This document shows positions 22,948 through 38,015 of a DNA stretch of 64,000 nt, in pieces (positions within the stretch are counted from its first letter, which is position 1; every line of letters starts with the position of its first letter). The stretch is from Enchytraeus crypticus. Taxonomy: Eukaryota; Annelida; Clitellata; Enchytraeida; Enchytraeidae. The notes below the pieces were generated by a model. The model saw nothing but the letters and a program-made list of their open reading frames with translations. It had not been told where the DNA came from and ran no database searches. Location: NCBI GenBank assembly GCA_905160935.1, contig CAJHZI010000822.1, forward strand, positions 270,001 through 334,000, written 5' to 3'. The position numbers were made by a program, and so were the translations under genes.

Positions 22948-23980
22948 GCTATTATTATTAATATCTGTTGCTGTTTGTCCACGACTACACCGCCACCGCG
23001 AACCATGAAATCGATTCAAATATATCTCTATACGACTGCAGTTTACAATATCCATTTATTATTATTAACAGCAAATAAATTATAGTGTCACTGTTGTCAA
23101 TGACAAAATCGAGCTCTGTCAGCTTCGATCCAATGATCAACAAACAAAGAGTTTCACAATTTTAAAAATTTAATTAAACTTTCCAATGATCCATCGTAAT
23201 CGGACATGACTGAAATGCAAAGAATTTCGTAAAATTTTGAGGAAAAAGTATATTATTGGTAATTAGGTGCTTCCAGTGTAAGAAAACCTTTCTATAGTTA
23301 TCCAATAATATCTCATCAAACTATTGCTTTTGCTGGCTTTTTATACCGATAAAGAATAACTGAAAGTAATATCTTTTAAGTAAACAAACAGAGTGACAAA
23401 CTTTTGTTTATGTTCCGGTGCGCATGCGCTGTTCAATGTACACGTTATTAATTGCAATGAAATTTATTATTTAATTATGTAATTAATAACAGCGGTAGTA
23501 ATGACGTTCTCGTTAAATTTGTTTAACTTTAATTTTTGTAAATTTTTATTTCATGTTAATCATTTTCTTCTTAATATTGATTTAATTCTATAAATATTTC
23601 CGTGTCCTATATATATATTGCAAAATTGGATTATAAAATTATTTTCTGTTTTAAAGTTATTATTTTTATTAGACAATCGCTAAATGCACCTAATTCGTTT
23701 ATTTGCGTTCATTCTTTTGTGAATTTGACATTTTTACAATTTCTGACAAATCTGTTCCTTTTCAGCGAATTAGTTAATTGCAGCAAAATTGTTTTAAATT
23801 ACTGACTATCAAAATTTTTACTGACCTTATTACATTTCGTTATAAATATTGTTCTTGTTGCTGTGGATTACATTACTGTGGATTATCTGTCTGAAACCGT
23901 TGACAAATTTGACAAAAATAGTATTAGAAGTGCTTCAAATAGAAAGATTAATCTTTCCGGAAACTACGTAATCTAAAATC

Positions 23981-27193
<3,213 letters not shown>

Positions 27194-27204
27194 TGCAACA
27201 TTCT

Positions 27205-27375
27205 GCCACTCTCTCTATCTCTCTCTCTCACTCTGTCTCTCTCTCTGTCTCTCTCTGTCTCTCTATCTCTCTCTCACTCTGTCTCTCTTTCTGTCTCTCT
27301 CTCTCTCTCTCTCTCTGTCTCTGTGTCTCTCTCTCTCTCTATGTTTCTCTCTCTCTCTCTCTCTCTGTCTCTGTG

Positions 27376-27433
<58 letters not shown>
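27205..27433. repeat. (CT)n array in the ARL1 3' flank
   Basis: CT dinucleotide runs with GT interruptions, starting 12 nt after the ARL1 stop. If transcribed it forms most of the 3' UTR. Confidence 0.9.
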
Positions 27434-27639
27434 GATCATTCAAGCGGATGTGGATTGGCGCACGACTGCTCGATGTTGTCATAAGACGATAGACTGAACG
27501 TGAACTGAATCAATTCAGCTGATTTCAATTAAATTTTTCTCTCTCATCGGGGCACTTGCCTGCTTTGAGTCTTCATAGCATGTGATACATGTACAGTGTG
27601 TATCAAAATAATATAGTCTGTAACCATTACACAGTACGT

Positions 27640-27800
27640 TATCATCATCATCTTCCATTCAATCCCAGACTGGTTTAGCTAGGATGCGAATATTCTGCAC
27701 TCATCTCCGTGTGAGGTGGAGAACTTTTCCATTTGTTTTAGACAATATTCTAGCAATTAATCGAATGCCCTTTCTGACGTTTATAGAACAGTTTAGTACT
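27640..27800 (+). mobile_element. Repeat family B, partial
   Basis: ATCATCATCTTCCATTCAAT and GAATGCCCTTTCTGACG mark it. The second motif is repeated near 27865. Confidence 0.55.
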
Positions 27801-28000
27801 TCTATCATGTGAACAATGCAGTACAGTTAACACTATATAATATAACACTATATAGATTCAACCTAATGCCCTCTCTGACGTTCATGGAACAGTTTAGTAA
27901 GTACTATTTTTATCACTCGACTAGCTTGATGTGTATTTGATGAATTAAACGTATCCCGTGTGGCACTAGACGTGGGGCTTTTTAAGCTTTTCTTAGCTTT

Positions 28001-28133
28001 TAGCTGATCAAGCTGATGTTAACGTCAGTTTCCTCACTCGAAAGCGATGTCAGTAACGGGTGAGTCCAGGATTTGAACCCCGCACATACTGATTCGCGAT
28101 AGAGTATCTTACCGACATCTCCACTTGCTCCGG
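28001..28133 (-). mobile_element. tRNA-derived SINE, family A
   Basis: Full-length minus copy, box B GGTTCAAATCC. Confidence 0.85.
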
Positions 28134-28150
28134 CCTAAGTTGTGTATAAC

Positions 28151-28316
28151 CAGTGGTTAAAGTTGGAATTGAGAGCTAGGGGAATGATCAGAATATTTAG
28201 GGCCCCCTGTAACGTATTTAAAGGTCTACTTGTATCCAATATGGGCCCCTAGCAGAGGAAAATATGAGAGCTAGGGGGACTGAGTTCTCCCTGCTTTCCC
28301 TACCACTTAACCACTG
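28151..28316 (+). mobile_element. MITE-like element, family H
   Basis: A 166-bp element bounded by perfect 10-bp terminal inverted repeats, CAGTGGTTAA at 28151-28160 and TTAACCACTG at 28307-28316. The interior has AGAGCTAGGGG twice in direct orientation and ATATGGGCCCC. There is no coding capacity. A target duplication is not clear. Other copies: 4441-4614 and 33999-34176. Confidence 0.75.
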
Positions 28317-28724
28317 AAGATATTGTACAAAGAAGTTAACTGGGCTTATTTAATGTGAGTATTGCGATTGTGTGCATGTGCTTGCTGATTTAGACATTTA
28401 GATTTTGTACAGTGTGTATTCGTCTAATTTATTGTACGTTTATCTTTAACCGATACGATTCCTACTGCTTTTCATTCAATTTGTTACGAGATTTAATTTG
28501 ATTCGACGAGTGACATGGATGATGAGAGAGCTCTGTGTGATGTATTTAACGTTTTGTTATGATATGATATAGCGAAGTGATGGGTGATGGTATCGACATG
28601 ATTTCGGATGATAAATAATAATAACCATTGATTCAACAGCCGTGGTTTGTCAGCCTTTATCTCAGTGTCATTTTGTTCGTTTGTCGTGTATGGAATAAAG
28701 CAGGGCTGTATTTGTCATGTATTT

Positions 28725-28815
28725 GCAGGGATGTGTGCTGTTGGGGACGTCCCTGACATCTTCCCTGGATGAGGAAACGGACGTTAAACCTTTGTTGTTA
28801 TTATTATTATTACTT
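28725..28815 (+). mobile_element. Retroelement 3'-end fragment, family G
   Basis: GTGTGCTGTTGGGGACGTCC, then GAGGAAACGGACGTTAAACC and a (TTA)n tail. Confidence 0.7.
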
Positions 28816-28887
28816 GTTAAATTTTTTCTGAGGAGGCCGTTGGGGGGATGAATATTTGCAATGGGTTTCATCTGTACTTTATAATAA

Positions 28888-29022
28888 AGCTGGTTAAGAT
28901 AATGTTAACGTCAGTTTCCTCACTCGAAAGCGATGTCGGTGACGGGCGAGCACAAGATTTGAATCCCGCACATACTGATCCGCGGTCGAGTGTGTTACCG
29001 ACATCGCCACTGGTTCCAGCCG
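28888..29022 (-). mobile_element. tRNA-derived SINE, family A
   Basis: Full-length minus copy ending CACTGGTTCCAGCCGG. Confidence 0.85.
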
Positions 29023-29197
29023 GAGTGTTCTTACTGGAGGTCACATATTTATCAAGGGGGAGGGGTGGAACCTTCATAATCACCAGCTATTACTACCCTG
29101 GAATAAAGTTATATTTAACGTCGTTTCTGTTGACTAGTGTATATGAAAGACAGTTCGACTGGGTGACAAGTCACTGACAACACGTGCTTGCTCTCTT

Positions 29198-29262
29198 ACG
29201 TCCCCGACATCATCGTTGTATGAGGAAACGGACGTTAAGCCTTTACTACCTTTATTATTCTT
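29198..29262 (+). mobile_element. Retroelement 3'-end fragment, family G
   Basis: CCCCGACATCATCGTTGTAT, then GAGGAAACGGACGTTAAGCC and a TTTACTACC tail. Confidence 0.65.
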
Positions 29263-29724
29263 ATTATCAAGCGCAAGTGTGCTACCAACCTGTGCTTACC
29301 TAGCTCCTTTTTCTCATTGCTGTGTCATGATTTTCTCCCTTATTGTGTTCGAGACACTGAAGAATAGACCAACCGTAAACTGCACGTGTCATTAGAACTG
29401 ATTTGGCAAGAACTGAGGAAGGTAGCGAAAATCCAACTCAGGCGCCCGAGTTTTCCCAAGCCATAATGATCAGGCATTTTTATAAGGCATAGACGTGTGT
29501 GATGGGATTACTTGTTGATGTTTGGAGTGCTCTTTATGAAGAGTGAAAGTGGGATATGAGTAAAGATATGTACCCTGGACCTGGAACTTGGCAGAACACT
29601 TTACATCACATAAACCATGACAACCTCAATAACTCTAACGAAACTCATTTTTATCAAAACGTATAATTATGCGAATGACAGTGAATTCAAAATTAAACGT
29701 CAATTTCTGCTGCAAACAGTATTG

Positions 29725-29805
29725 TCATAGACTTTACGGCTGAGATTCGAAGCTACAACCTCTTGGTTACGAGGCAAGTGTTCTGCGGACAGGCCATCTA
29801 CTGGT
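29725..29805 (-). mobile_element. tRNA-like SINE remnant
   Basis: On the minus strand it reads CACTTGCCTCGTAACCAAGA then GGTTGTAGCTTCGAATCTC, the D-arm/anticodon and T-arm order of a tRNA. I do not see a foldable complete tRNA. Confidence 0.5.
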
Positions 29806-30981
29806 ACAGCGTGTAGCGGTGACGATAGCGCAGAGATTGTATTTCTAGAACGAGGACTGCAAGGGAAAATCACCCCGGTGACTCTGACTGTTGCTGCAAT
29901 GCGGCAGTTACTAGACTGGACTGATTACGGGACAGTCCAGCTCTTGCTGACTCATAAGGTCCCGCCTCTTTCTGCTGCTGTAGGCGGAGCCTAGGCAGGC
30001 GATGTTAACGCAGGCCAGCAGATCCTCCTGTCAATCAATGTCATCAACCAATCACACAATCAGTCATAGCATTTTTTGGACTAAAACAAATTTGTGTAAT
30101 CGTCTCTATCTGACTTGGGGTAATAGCACGGTAATTAATCCATCTAACTGAGGAAGGCAACGGGAAACCACCTCAGAAGCCATAGTTTTCCCAAGCTATC
30201 GGCTATAGACCTTTTATAAAAGGTGTTTATTTAGAAAAATCACCTTATGTATTATTTCATTCCTTGGAGCGGCGCCACTGTACAATCATAAAATGATTGT
30301 TTTGCGGAAGGTAACTGCAATGTAATATATCCTAAAAATTTAAGATATCCTCTCTGGATATTCTATCTAGACATATATTAAATGTAAATTAAGACATGTT
30401 CATCATCATTTGAGAAGTAATTGAAATATAGGCCCCCTAATCTTTTTGTAATTATCTAAAACACCATTCTGTTAATAAATGAAGAAATACATAAGAAACA
30501 TATACGAATATCTAGCATTTTGGCAGCCGTCTATATAAACACACGCCCCTCCCCACTCTCCCACTAGGCTTTGTTTACATTCTGAACGGAGTTACCGCTA
30601 GGCTACATATTATCAAAGGTCTATGTAAGGTGTGGATAAGTACCTTAGTATAGGTACCTTGAACCTGCCACTTGGCAGTGCACTGAAGAGAAGTGTATAC
30701 TAAATTCCGCGGGTTCGACATCCGCCCGATCGTCATATACCCACTGTGGCTTTGATACGGACGTTAAACAATGCTCTATAGCTTTTTATATAATAGCAAA
30801 AGAATTCGATCATTAGGCCCTACAATTAAAGTTAGGCCGAAAATGATTTTCAGAAGTATAGATATCGGAGAAACGAAACTTTCGGCCTAATATAAAAGTT
30901 TCGGCTTAATTAAGACGATAGTATTATAAGCCGGAAATAGTTATTATTCGGTGGGTCTCTAGGCTAATGAAACTGACTAAC

Positions 30982-31299
30982 CTTCTGATAGCAAAGCGTA
31001 CAGGCCACAATGCACAGATCCACCGAGTCGAACTGTGCGTAGTCCAACTCTCCCTCGGGCAGGGGAACCCTTAGGGGCGCTGCCCGGGCCTGCCTGACCA
31101 GATCCGCCCGGGCTTGCCAGGCCGGGTCCACCCGGGCCTGCCTGACCGTGTCTGCCCGGGCCTGCCTGTCCGGGGCGAAGTGGTCGCCGGGCGGGGAGAG
31201 ATGGCCCCTCAAAACACCCGCATCCGTGTGAGATGGGCTAACGAGCAGTAGGGATAAAGCGACCAGAAACGGTGCCAGTCCAGCGAAACTATCTTTCAT
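30982..31299 (-). CDS. First exon of a small secreted, repeat-containing protein
   Basis: Not recognised. A 106-codon exon that opens with MKDSFAGLAPFLVALSLLLV, a convincing signal peptide with likely cleavage after SHTDA. It is followed by four 8-residue repeats (QARADTVR, QARVDPAW, QARADLVR, QARAAPLR) at about residues 45-76. The end is GELDYAQF, then CIVACTLCYQK with three cysteines. The sequence AAG|GTTAGT at 30981 is a good donor in phase 0, so at least one further exon is expected at lower coordinates; I could not find it. The exon is far more GC-rich than its surroundings. The architecture (signal peptide, repeats, short Cys motif) would suit a peptide precursor or small extracellular protein. 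This is inference only. Confidence 0.6.
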
Positions 31300-31684
31300 C
31301 TCTTACGTGGATCTTGATGACTAGAAGAACAGGTGACTTTTGGAGTCTATATTATAACGATTCTGTCTCCAGTAGCTTTGTTTCAGTGGTAGGCAAATAA
31401 TTCAGATGATTTCTGTACGAAACTAAAATTCGTCAGTGACTCGTTATGATATGAGTTTGTAGAAGAGGCACGACTAGTCAGTGCCACTCCACTTCTTGTG
31501 TATCTAACCTCCGTGTGTTGAGAGATGAAACAGTCTAATAAAAGCAGCTTTCAGAATACGACAAGATTTGTGGCTTATAATTAATGAAATAGCTATAATT
31601 ACTTAGTATCATATTATTAAATGTATATACACGATCTGCAACAACATTTATATACAGTAGATGTATATTTATGTGCATGTCCCC

Positions 31685-31790
31685 ACTTATATGTGGACAC
31701 GAAGAGAAAAACGAAAGACAGAGAAGAGTGGAGGCGTTATATGCCATGGACATACCAGTAGGCAATGCACTAAGAGAGAGAGAGAGAGAT
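31685..31790 (-). mobile_element. Repeat family D
   Basis: Reverse copy: AGAGTGGAGGCGTTATATGC, CAGTAGGCAATGCACTAAG. Confidence 0.75.
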
Positions 31791-32206
31791 TTATGTGGTA
31801 ACTGATTCCTAAAGATATCGCATCCGCAGGGTAAAGTGGGACACATCCGCTTGGTTTTCGAGAAATTCAGCGTTGTGTCACTAACATGCTGAGTAATAGC
31901 TTAAAATTAATACCGTAGGCGTATATTCTCTTGCCATTCAGCTAGCTTAGTGTAAACTATTTAATATTTACTTTAAATTTCACGCAATTTATGAAATCGA
32001 TGTTAACCGACACCATATAAAACTAAAGAACTTGCCCCACTTCGGGGCTAGTTTTTTTTAGGATTATAGGTGCAAGTCCGTTTTTGATTAGGCGTAAACG
32101 CGTGAAGAATATTAAGTGAAAAACTTTGATGCTTCAATAAAGGCAGGTTTAAATAACTTCAACATACTGTATGTGAATAATATTTATGCTAACTTAAACA
32201 AATTAG

Positions 32207-32600
32207 ATGTTAATATTTTACATTAATTTTCTAACTCCAGTTTATTTAAACGACACCTTGCAGCATGCTGCACCTCAGATCTGGAATTCTCTTCCATCCA
32301 ATCTTCGGAAATCTTCATTAGAATCACATCGGCCTTTGCTTTCCTATGAGCAGTTCCATTGGCAGTTGAAGACCTATCTTTTCCACCTCTCTTTTCCATC
32401 CAGTGTCCATGAGCCTAAACCTGCGCCTAAACCACCCTTTCTTTAACACCCTTTTCTTTGGACTGAATTTCTAGATTTTGGAATTTGCACCGTTTTTGGA
32501 CCTTCTTTGTTGCTCGCCGGCTTGATTTTGTCTCAATAGTGCTCGATGTTGTCATTGATGACTGTAGCACTCCAATTGTTGTTATTATTATTAATTGTTG
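32207..32600 (+). mobile_element. 5'-truncated non-LTR retrotransposon, family C
   Basis: About 65 codons at 32230-32446 code the C-terminal tail of a non-LTR reverse transcriptase: HAAPQIWNSLPSNLR, then WQLKTYLFHLSF. A 3' UTR follows (TTTGGACTGAATTTCTAGA, GCTCGCCGGCTTGATTTTG, GATGACTGTAGCACTCCAAT) with a TTGTTATTATTATTA tail. The tail motif is typical of CR1/L2-like clades, but I cannot assign the clade firmly. Copies of the 3' UTR alone occur at 22125, 39755, 55860 and 62615. Confidence 0.8.
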
Positions 32601-32894
32601 TTATTATTACCTATCTACAGAATCCTACTACTTCATTTCGTTCTTACTGCAGCCTCTCTAGTAGAGACACGCGTGTTATGATGTAGCAGCCAATGAACGT
32701 CTTCATTAGATTACCTACATACGATCACTCGGCTTATTATATACAGAGACAAATGTGATTAACAAATTTATAGAGACAAATGAGATTAACTAACCGCTGG
32801 AAACTCAGTGTGATAGGTGAGCATTGCCGCTGTGATGAACTAACAAGAGATCAGAGCATAGTGACTGAGAGAGAACCGTTGTGTGGGAGAGAAA

Positions 32895-32941
32895 GAGACA
32901 CAGAAACAGACAGAGAGAGAGAGAGAGATAGATAGATAGAT

Positions 32942-32988
<47 letters not shown>

Positions 32989-33003
32989 GAGAACAGGATA
33001 TAA

Positions 33004-33052
<49 letters not shown>

Positions 33053-33064
33053 AAGAGATATAAT

Positions 33065-33124
<60 letters not shown>

Positions 33125-33195
33125 ACAGGATATAAGAGGGAGAGAGCGAGAGAGAGAGAGCGAGAGAGAGCGAGAGAGAGAGAGAGAGATAGAGC
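32895..33195. repeat. (GA)n array
   Basis: GA dinucleotide runs with TAGA and AGAACAGGATATAAGAGGG interruptions repeated about 135 bp apart. Confidence 0.9.
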
Positions 33196-33380
33196 AAGAG
33201 AATGTGAAGAGCGAAAAAAGATTTTGTTAGTACATTTGATCTTCATTTTTCCATCTTTCGCTCCGTTTCTCGATTAATAAGTCTTCACTTTCTCCAATTA
33301 ATTTATAATGATTATCTTCTCCATTATAAACTATAGAGAAAATGAAAATTTATTACTCGAAAAATGGAGAGCCAAGAAGA

Positions 33381-33383
<3 letters not shown>

Positions 33384-33430
<47 letters not shown>

Positions 33431-33500
33431 GAGTGTGAGTGTGAGAGAAAGAGAGAGAGAGAGTGGGAGAGAGCGAGAGAGAGAGAGAGAGAGAGGGAGG
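33384..33500. repeat. (GA)n array
   Basis: Second GA array about 190 bp from the first. Minus-strand or plus-strand open frames across it are compositional. Confidence 0.9.
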
Positions 33501-33767
33501 GAGCTAGATCTAGGGAGGCAATGAAGCATTGTGTTGTTACATGTATCTCATGCCCCTGTGTATTATAACACGTTCTTGTACTCCCACAGTTTCTTGTTTC
33601 AATTTCTCGCTAACTCTTAATACCCAAGACGTGTTGAGTTTTGATACAACTCCATAGCACTGCTCAAACAGTAACAACAACAACAACTCTGTTAGTGTGT
33701 TACTGTTGTTCACGTCAACATTGAGCACTAGGGAGACAAAACGAATCGATCAGCAGGTTATGGTAGA

Positions 33768-33947
33768 AAGCTTGTAAAGCTAAGGTTAACGTTAGTATCC
33801 TCACTCGAAAGCGATGTCAGTAACGGGTGACCCCAGGATTTGCACTTGACCGCGGATCAGTATGGGCGGTGTTCAAATCCTGGGCTCGCCCGCCACTGAC
33901 ATCGCTTTCGAATGAGGAAACTGACGTTAACATTAGCTTTACCAGCT
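33768..33947. mobile_element. Inverted pair of SINE family A halves
   Basis: A minus-oriented partial copy (33768-33842) meets a plus-oriented partial copy (33843-33947). Both arms carry GCTAAGGTTAACG-type ends outward, so the locus is a near-palindrome with arms of about 75 bp. Each arm is truncated near the box B region. Confidence 0.8.
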
Positions 33948-33998
33948 TTTTAGTCACTGTAGTCAGTTAAATCAGACGAGCAAGCAATGATGTTTTAG

Positions 33999-34176
33999 TC
34001 AATGGTAGAAGTGGGAATTGAGAGATAGGGGAACGGTCAGAATTTTTCGGCCGCCCCTTATAATGCATTTACAGATCTCCAGTATCTAATATGGGCCCCT
34101 GGCAGGGGAAAGCACCTCAGTTTAAATGAGAGCTAGGGGAACGCAGCTCCCCCGATTCCTCCCACCTAACCACTAA
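33999..34176 (+). mobile_element. MITE-like element, family H
   Basis: Diverged copy with GAGAGATAGGGGAACGGTCA, ATATGGGCCCCTGGCAGGGG and terminal CCTAACCACTAA. Confidence 0.65.
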
Positions 34177-34502
34177 TCAGTGAAAAGTTTAAAAGTAAAG
34201 CAGCCAATGAAAGCGGAAGTCAGGGATAGTTCATTTGTTTATCAGATTCTACTAACATCCGCCTGACGTAGACAGAGTTTTGCTTTGTCACCAGAATTCC
34301 ATCACAAAATGTTGAAGGTTTCAGCGGTTGAAAGATTTGAGGGACAAATTGCTTCAAGGTCGTTTACTATACAGTCAGGAAGTGTCTCATTTCAGCATTA
34401 TGCAGCAGGGAAAATTCAAAACTCTAGTTAGAGTTCCAATAATTAATTGGTTCCATAAATTGATTGCATATATGTAGGCTACGTATCATCGCCATGTATT
34501 GA

Positions 34503-34632
34503 CTGTAGTGGTTGGTTGGATAGTCGAATGAGTTGCAAGCTTGACTGAGACGGGAAGCTATCTGTTCGAATCCTAGTTGACCGTCTATTGCAGTATCCCT
34601 TGTGATAATGAGACAGACGTTAAGCTTAGATG
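34503..34632 (+). mobile_element. tRNA-derived SINE, family E
   Basis: GGTTGGTTGGATAGTCGAATG and TGTTCGAATCCTAG resemble boxes A and B, ending AGACAGACGTTAAGCTTAG. Confidence 0.6.
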
Positions 34633-35435
34633 ATTACAGGCACGTGTGTACACAGTAGTTTTTTGTACAGTAGTGGCTGTATTCAGTGGCTGACTGGCTC
34701 CCAAAGGCCCACTGAGGAAATTTTTGCCACAAGAAGAATCAAATTACAACAGAACCTGTAATTTCATGCAGTAGTTATTTTGGCAACGTTGTGATATTAT
34801 ATTCTTTCACTACTCCTCCTTCCGCTCCTAATATTTATTCGCCGGTTTTAACCTGATCTCAAGTGGTCAAATTTCACATTTTTACCGTTCAAATTCAAAT
34901 TTTTCTTTCGTTTTCATTTAATTTTTTTGCTGCAGGGGGCCCATGGGGTCCACAGGGTGAGGGGGGCCCACTGAGGGATCCCTCAGTCCCTCACCAGGCC
35001 AGTCCGCCCCTGGCTGTATTACAGGCCTATAGACTGTATAGGCCTAAGAAGGCCTGTATATACAGTTGTGGGCGAAAGATCAAACACCAAATCTAGAAGG
35101 ACAGAGTATAATCGCAAACCTAAGATATAGATATAGGCGAGGATGTACGAGTCTCGCAGCAGATGTAGGCCTATACAAGCGGTTCATGGAAGGAATGATT
35201 TCTAACTATTGCGCATACGCACAAGAATTGTAATAAGAATTTTTTATATGGTATTACGAATTTCTAGTACGATTTGTAGGCATCATATAATCAACTGTAG
35301 CCTATGGGTGTAGGAGGGAGAGGGCGATAAAACAGGACTGCAGGGAAAGCCTTCACAAACAAACAATTAACTGCAATTATAACTTCTACTGTTGTCTTGA
35401 ATGTTAAACTTCAAAAATTAACAATGAGCAAAGCT

Positions 35436-35603
35436 GAACGCATCAAGATTTTGGATTCGTGGAACGTTTTGCTGCAGTTAGCTACCATTGTTGACGGAGA
35501 CAAAAACGCAAACGAGTCATTTATATTAGTCGTACAGCAGACACGCTGGAACCTTCTTAATAAACAAAGAACTCGTGTCTGTAGGAACGTGACTATATTC
35601 TAT
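35436..35603 (+). other. Weak coding-exon candidate
   Basis: An ATG-initiated open stretch (MSKAERIKILDSWNVLLQ...) of 56 codons ends at TTCTAT|GTAAGC, an acceptable donor. The composition is more coding-like than its surroundings, but I recognise no family and see no downstream exon. It could be chance. Confidence 0.2.
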
Positions 35604-35799
35604 GTAAGCTTCTTCTTCTTTCTTCCATGTATTCTATTAATATTCTTTTTCAAATTCCTCCAAATATTTTCGCTATAAATACACAAATTGCGTACATGCA
35701 TACGTATGAGTTATTTTAATTTCCATATGCGTATTTTAGTACTATAAATATTTGTGTAACCTATGCGTGCCTAGTTATATGCATTATGCGTGAGAGAGT

Positions 35800-35902
<103 letters not shown>

Positions 35903-36637
35903 AATGTTTATTTCAGCATCAACTCTACACCAAATACACTGACAAATATAAATTCAAATTGCAATAAAATTTAAAAAGAAATAAAAAATTCCTAGAAATA
36001 ATGCGCAGTGCATCAAATAGTTTAGAAAATTAGAAAAACAGCTGTCCAGGAAGATGATACACATCTTATCTAGCTTACCATCGCCAATAACTATGTTTCT
36101 TTTCTGTAAATGCAAATATCAACTGAAATACACGCTTAGCTCAGAATTAATGAACAAACCGAGAGAAAAGAAATTATAACATAATCAGATTAGGTAGCAG
36201 TTAGCAATATAGCAATACTAGCACGATTAAAATGTGCGACGCCGCGACGATATTGCGAATTATTATAATAACGATATATATTACTCTAATACTGATCTAT
36301 CCTCTCCGTCCTCTCTATCAAATGGCCATGCGGGCACTACTGTACACACAAGTCACCTACCTAGCTAATAATTAATTAGGCTTTGAGGTGACGCTACGCT
36401 AATCAGTATCTTACTAGAATCCTACAGGATTGAGTCAGACACACATCATCCACTCTCCAGTGTCCATGGATGCACTTATAGTGTCCAGAACATCTCTATG
36501 CATAATAGATAAAACGACGTCGCCGAGAATATCACAGTGGTGACATAATATTCTAGAATCGCAAATATAGCAACGGATCAATTGCTCTAGTAAGGCAGGT
36601 GTGATTGATGTCTACCCCGGCAAGGTCACATATGATG

Positions 36638-36862
36638 AATAGTGCAGTGGTTAGAGGAGTCAGGTAATGTTATGAAGTTTTAATTGACAGATCCTGGGGT
36701 GAAGTTAGGCTTAACTGGATTATGGCTTCGATTCTCGGCAACGCTGATCTGAGAGTATATATCTCAATGAGATTTTTATGACTGCATGGTTACAAGGACA
36801 AACTGATGTACTATAAACTGCTATACTGACTATAAAGACATGTGGTACTGAAAGTGCTATAT
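36638..36862 (+). mobile_element. SINE family F, diverged
   Basis: GTTATGAAGTTTTAATTGAC, AGATCCTGGGGTGAAG and GATCTGAGAGTATATATCTC match the family. Box B is eroded. Confidence 0.6.
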
Positions 36863-37290
36863 ATATAAATAGCAATTTTAACGAACATGTTTAGGCATTG
36901 CACTATAGGCATTTTCACTGTAGGCCTAACCCAATGCCAACGTGTTAGCTTAATATTATCAATACAGGTTAATTTAAAATTAATTTTTATCCGTACAGTT
37001 CATATACTGGTGTATCGGCCAAACCAATCATATTATAGCATTTAATTAGGCTTACAAGCTTTATCTTCAGCTGTATTTTTCTTACATCTTTTGTTACGAG
37101 TTCATTTGTCTTCCAGAAAGTCTTTTAAATTTTCTGTGCAAATTGCAATTCAACATTTTCCGTCTTAAACTTTTCGACATCTGTACATGTATATTGGTAT
37201 ATGAATGGTCGACCCTATAGTTTTAATATTTGAAGCCAATTCGCATTTGTTCTAAACGTGTATATTGCAAATGTATCAAATACGCATATT

Positions 37291-37818
37291 TTACAATGTT
37301 TTAGAGAGAGGTCTATAACTATAAATAGGCCTATTATTTATTAGTGTACGTGTCGCGAACAGCCTTGCTGCCTGTTCGTCCTCGAGCGGTTGTCTTATTC
37401 TGGACCCGCTCGACGGTCGGCAGTACTTCGAGACGGCAGCTTTTTCGTCGAATGCTTTATTAAGGGTACCGCTTGTCAGGAGGAACCGAGGTGCTGCGTC
37501 TTCAAATGATACTTCTTTCCTCGTATCATCCGTCTCGATAGGCCTTTCTTGTTCGTTACCGACTGAGTAGGCCAAGGTCCAACCACCCTTGTCTACTTCG
37601 TAATTGGGTCCTCGGGAACCCGGCGCACAGCGTCCACGCTGGACCGAGTCGGGAGTAGAAGCATACTCCACGTCTTCTATGTATTTAGACGATGATGGTT
37701 GATTTTCTTCCATGCTCCTTTGGTAGATCCTATCCCGTAATATCTGTGGTTCTCGGGGCGAAGTGATGTGGTGACCCGAACCGGTAGTGGAAGCGTCTGC
37801 GTTATCTTGGGCGATCAC
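37291..37818 (-). CDS. Unrecognised ORF in a GC-richer block
   Basis: 175 codons on the minus strand (TAA-side end at 37291). The frame stays open upstream of the ATG to about 37857, so the 5' end may be an acceptor or an earlier start outside the frame shown. The product is hydrophilic: SPREPQILRDRIYQRSMEEN near the start, GGWTLAYSVGNEQERPIET in the middle, and RTLINNRPIYSYRPLSKTL at the end. No domain recognised. The codon composition and GC content differ from the AT-rich flanks. Together with 38016-38640 it could be part of one mobile or otherwise foreign block. Confidence 0.4.
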   Translation of the reverse strand: MIAQDNADASTTGSGHHITSPREPQILRDRIYQRSMEENQPSSSKYIEDVEYASTPDSVQRGRCAPGSRGPNYEVDKGGWTLAYSVGNEQERPIETDDTRKEVSFEDAAPRFLLTSGTLNKAFDEKAAVSKYCRPSSGSRIRQPLEDEQAARLFATRTLINNRPIYSYRPLSKTL

Positions 37819-38015
37819 GGTTGGATTTTCTACCCTGCTTCCTAGTTTTACAAACTTGTAGTATATAATTAATTGATTGGTTGTTTTAACTGCGACGAAC
37901 TTTATTTTCTTTACCCTATTAAAACGTCCCTTTACCTTTTTTTAGACTTATCCTTCCCTATCCTTTTACTATTGGTCTTCCCGTATTTTCTACTCCTAAT
38001 AGGTAATCCTACTCC

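Larger units (their letters stand above)
18967..23980. other. Intergenic region between SETDB1 and ARL1
   Basis: No credible gene. It holds the SETDB1 3' flank, a (TTGA)n tract at 19118-19230, and tandem repeats of 21 bp (19670-19745) and 17 bp (20050-20335). It also holds copies of SINE families A and F, retroelement fragments of families B, C, D and G, and AT-rich filler. The ARL1 promoter should lie within the last few hundred bases, but I see no clear TATA element. Confidence 0.7.
27434..30981. other. Intergenic region downstream of ARL1
   Basis: No gene recognised. It contains the family A, B, D, G and H repeats listed separately, a tRNA-like remnant at 29725-29805, and AT-rich DNA. Confidence 0.65.

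Noticed and set aside
32805-33246. Leu/Ser-rich frames across GA and CT microsatellites, also at 27118, 60810 and 7375
   Set aside because: Dinucleotide repeats give long open frames by composition alone.
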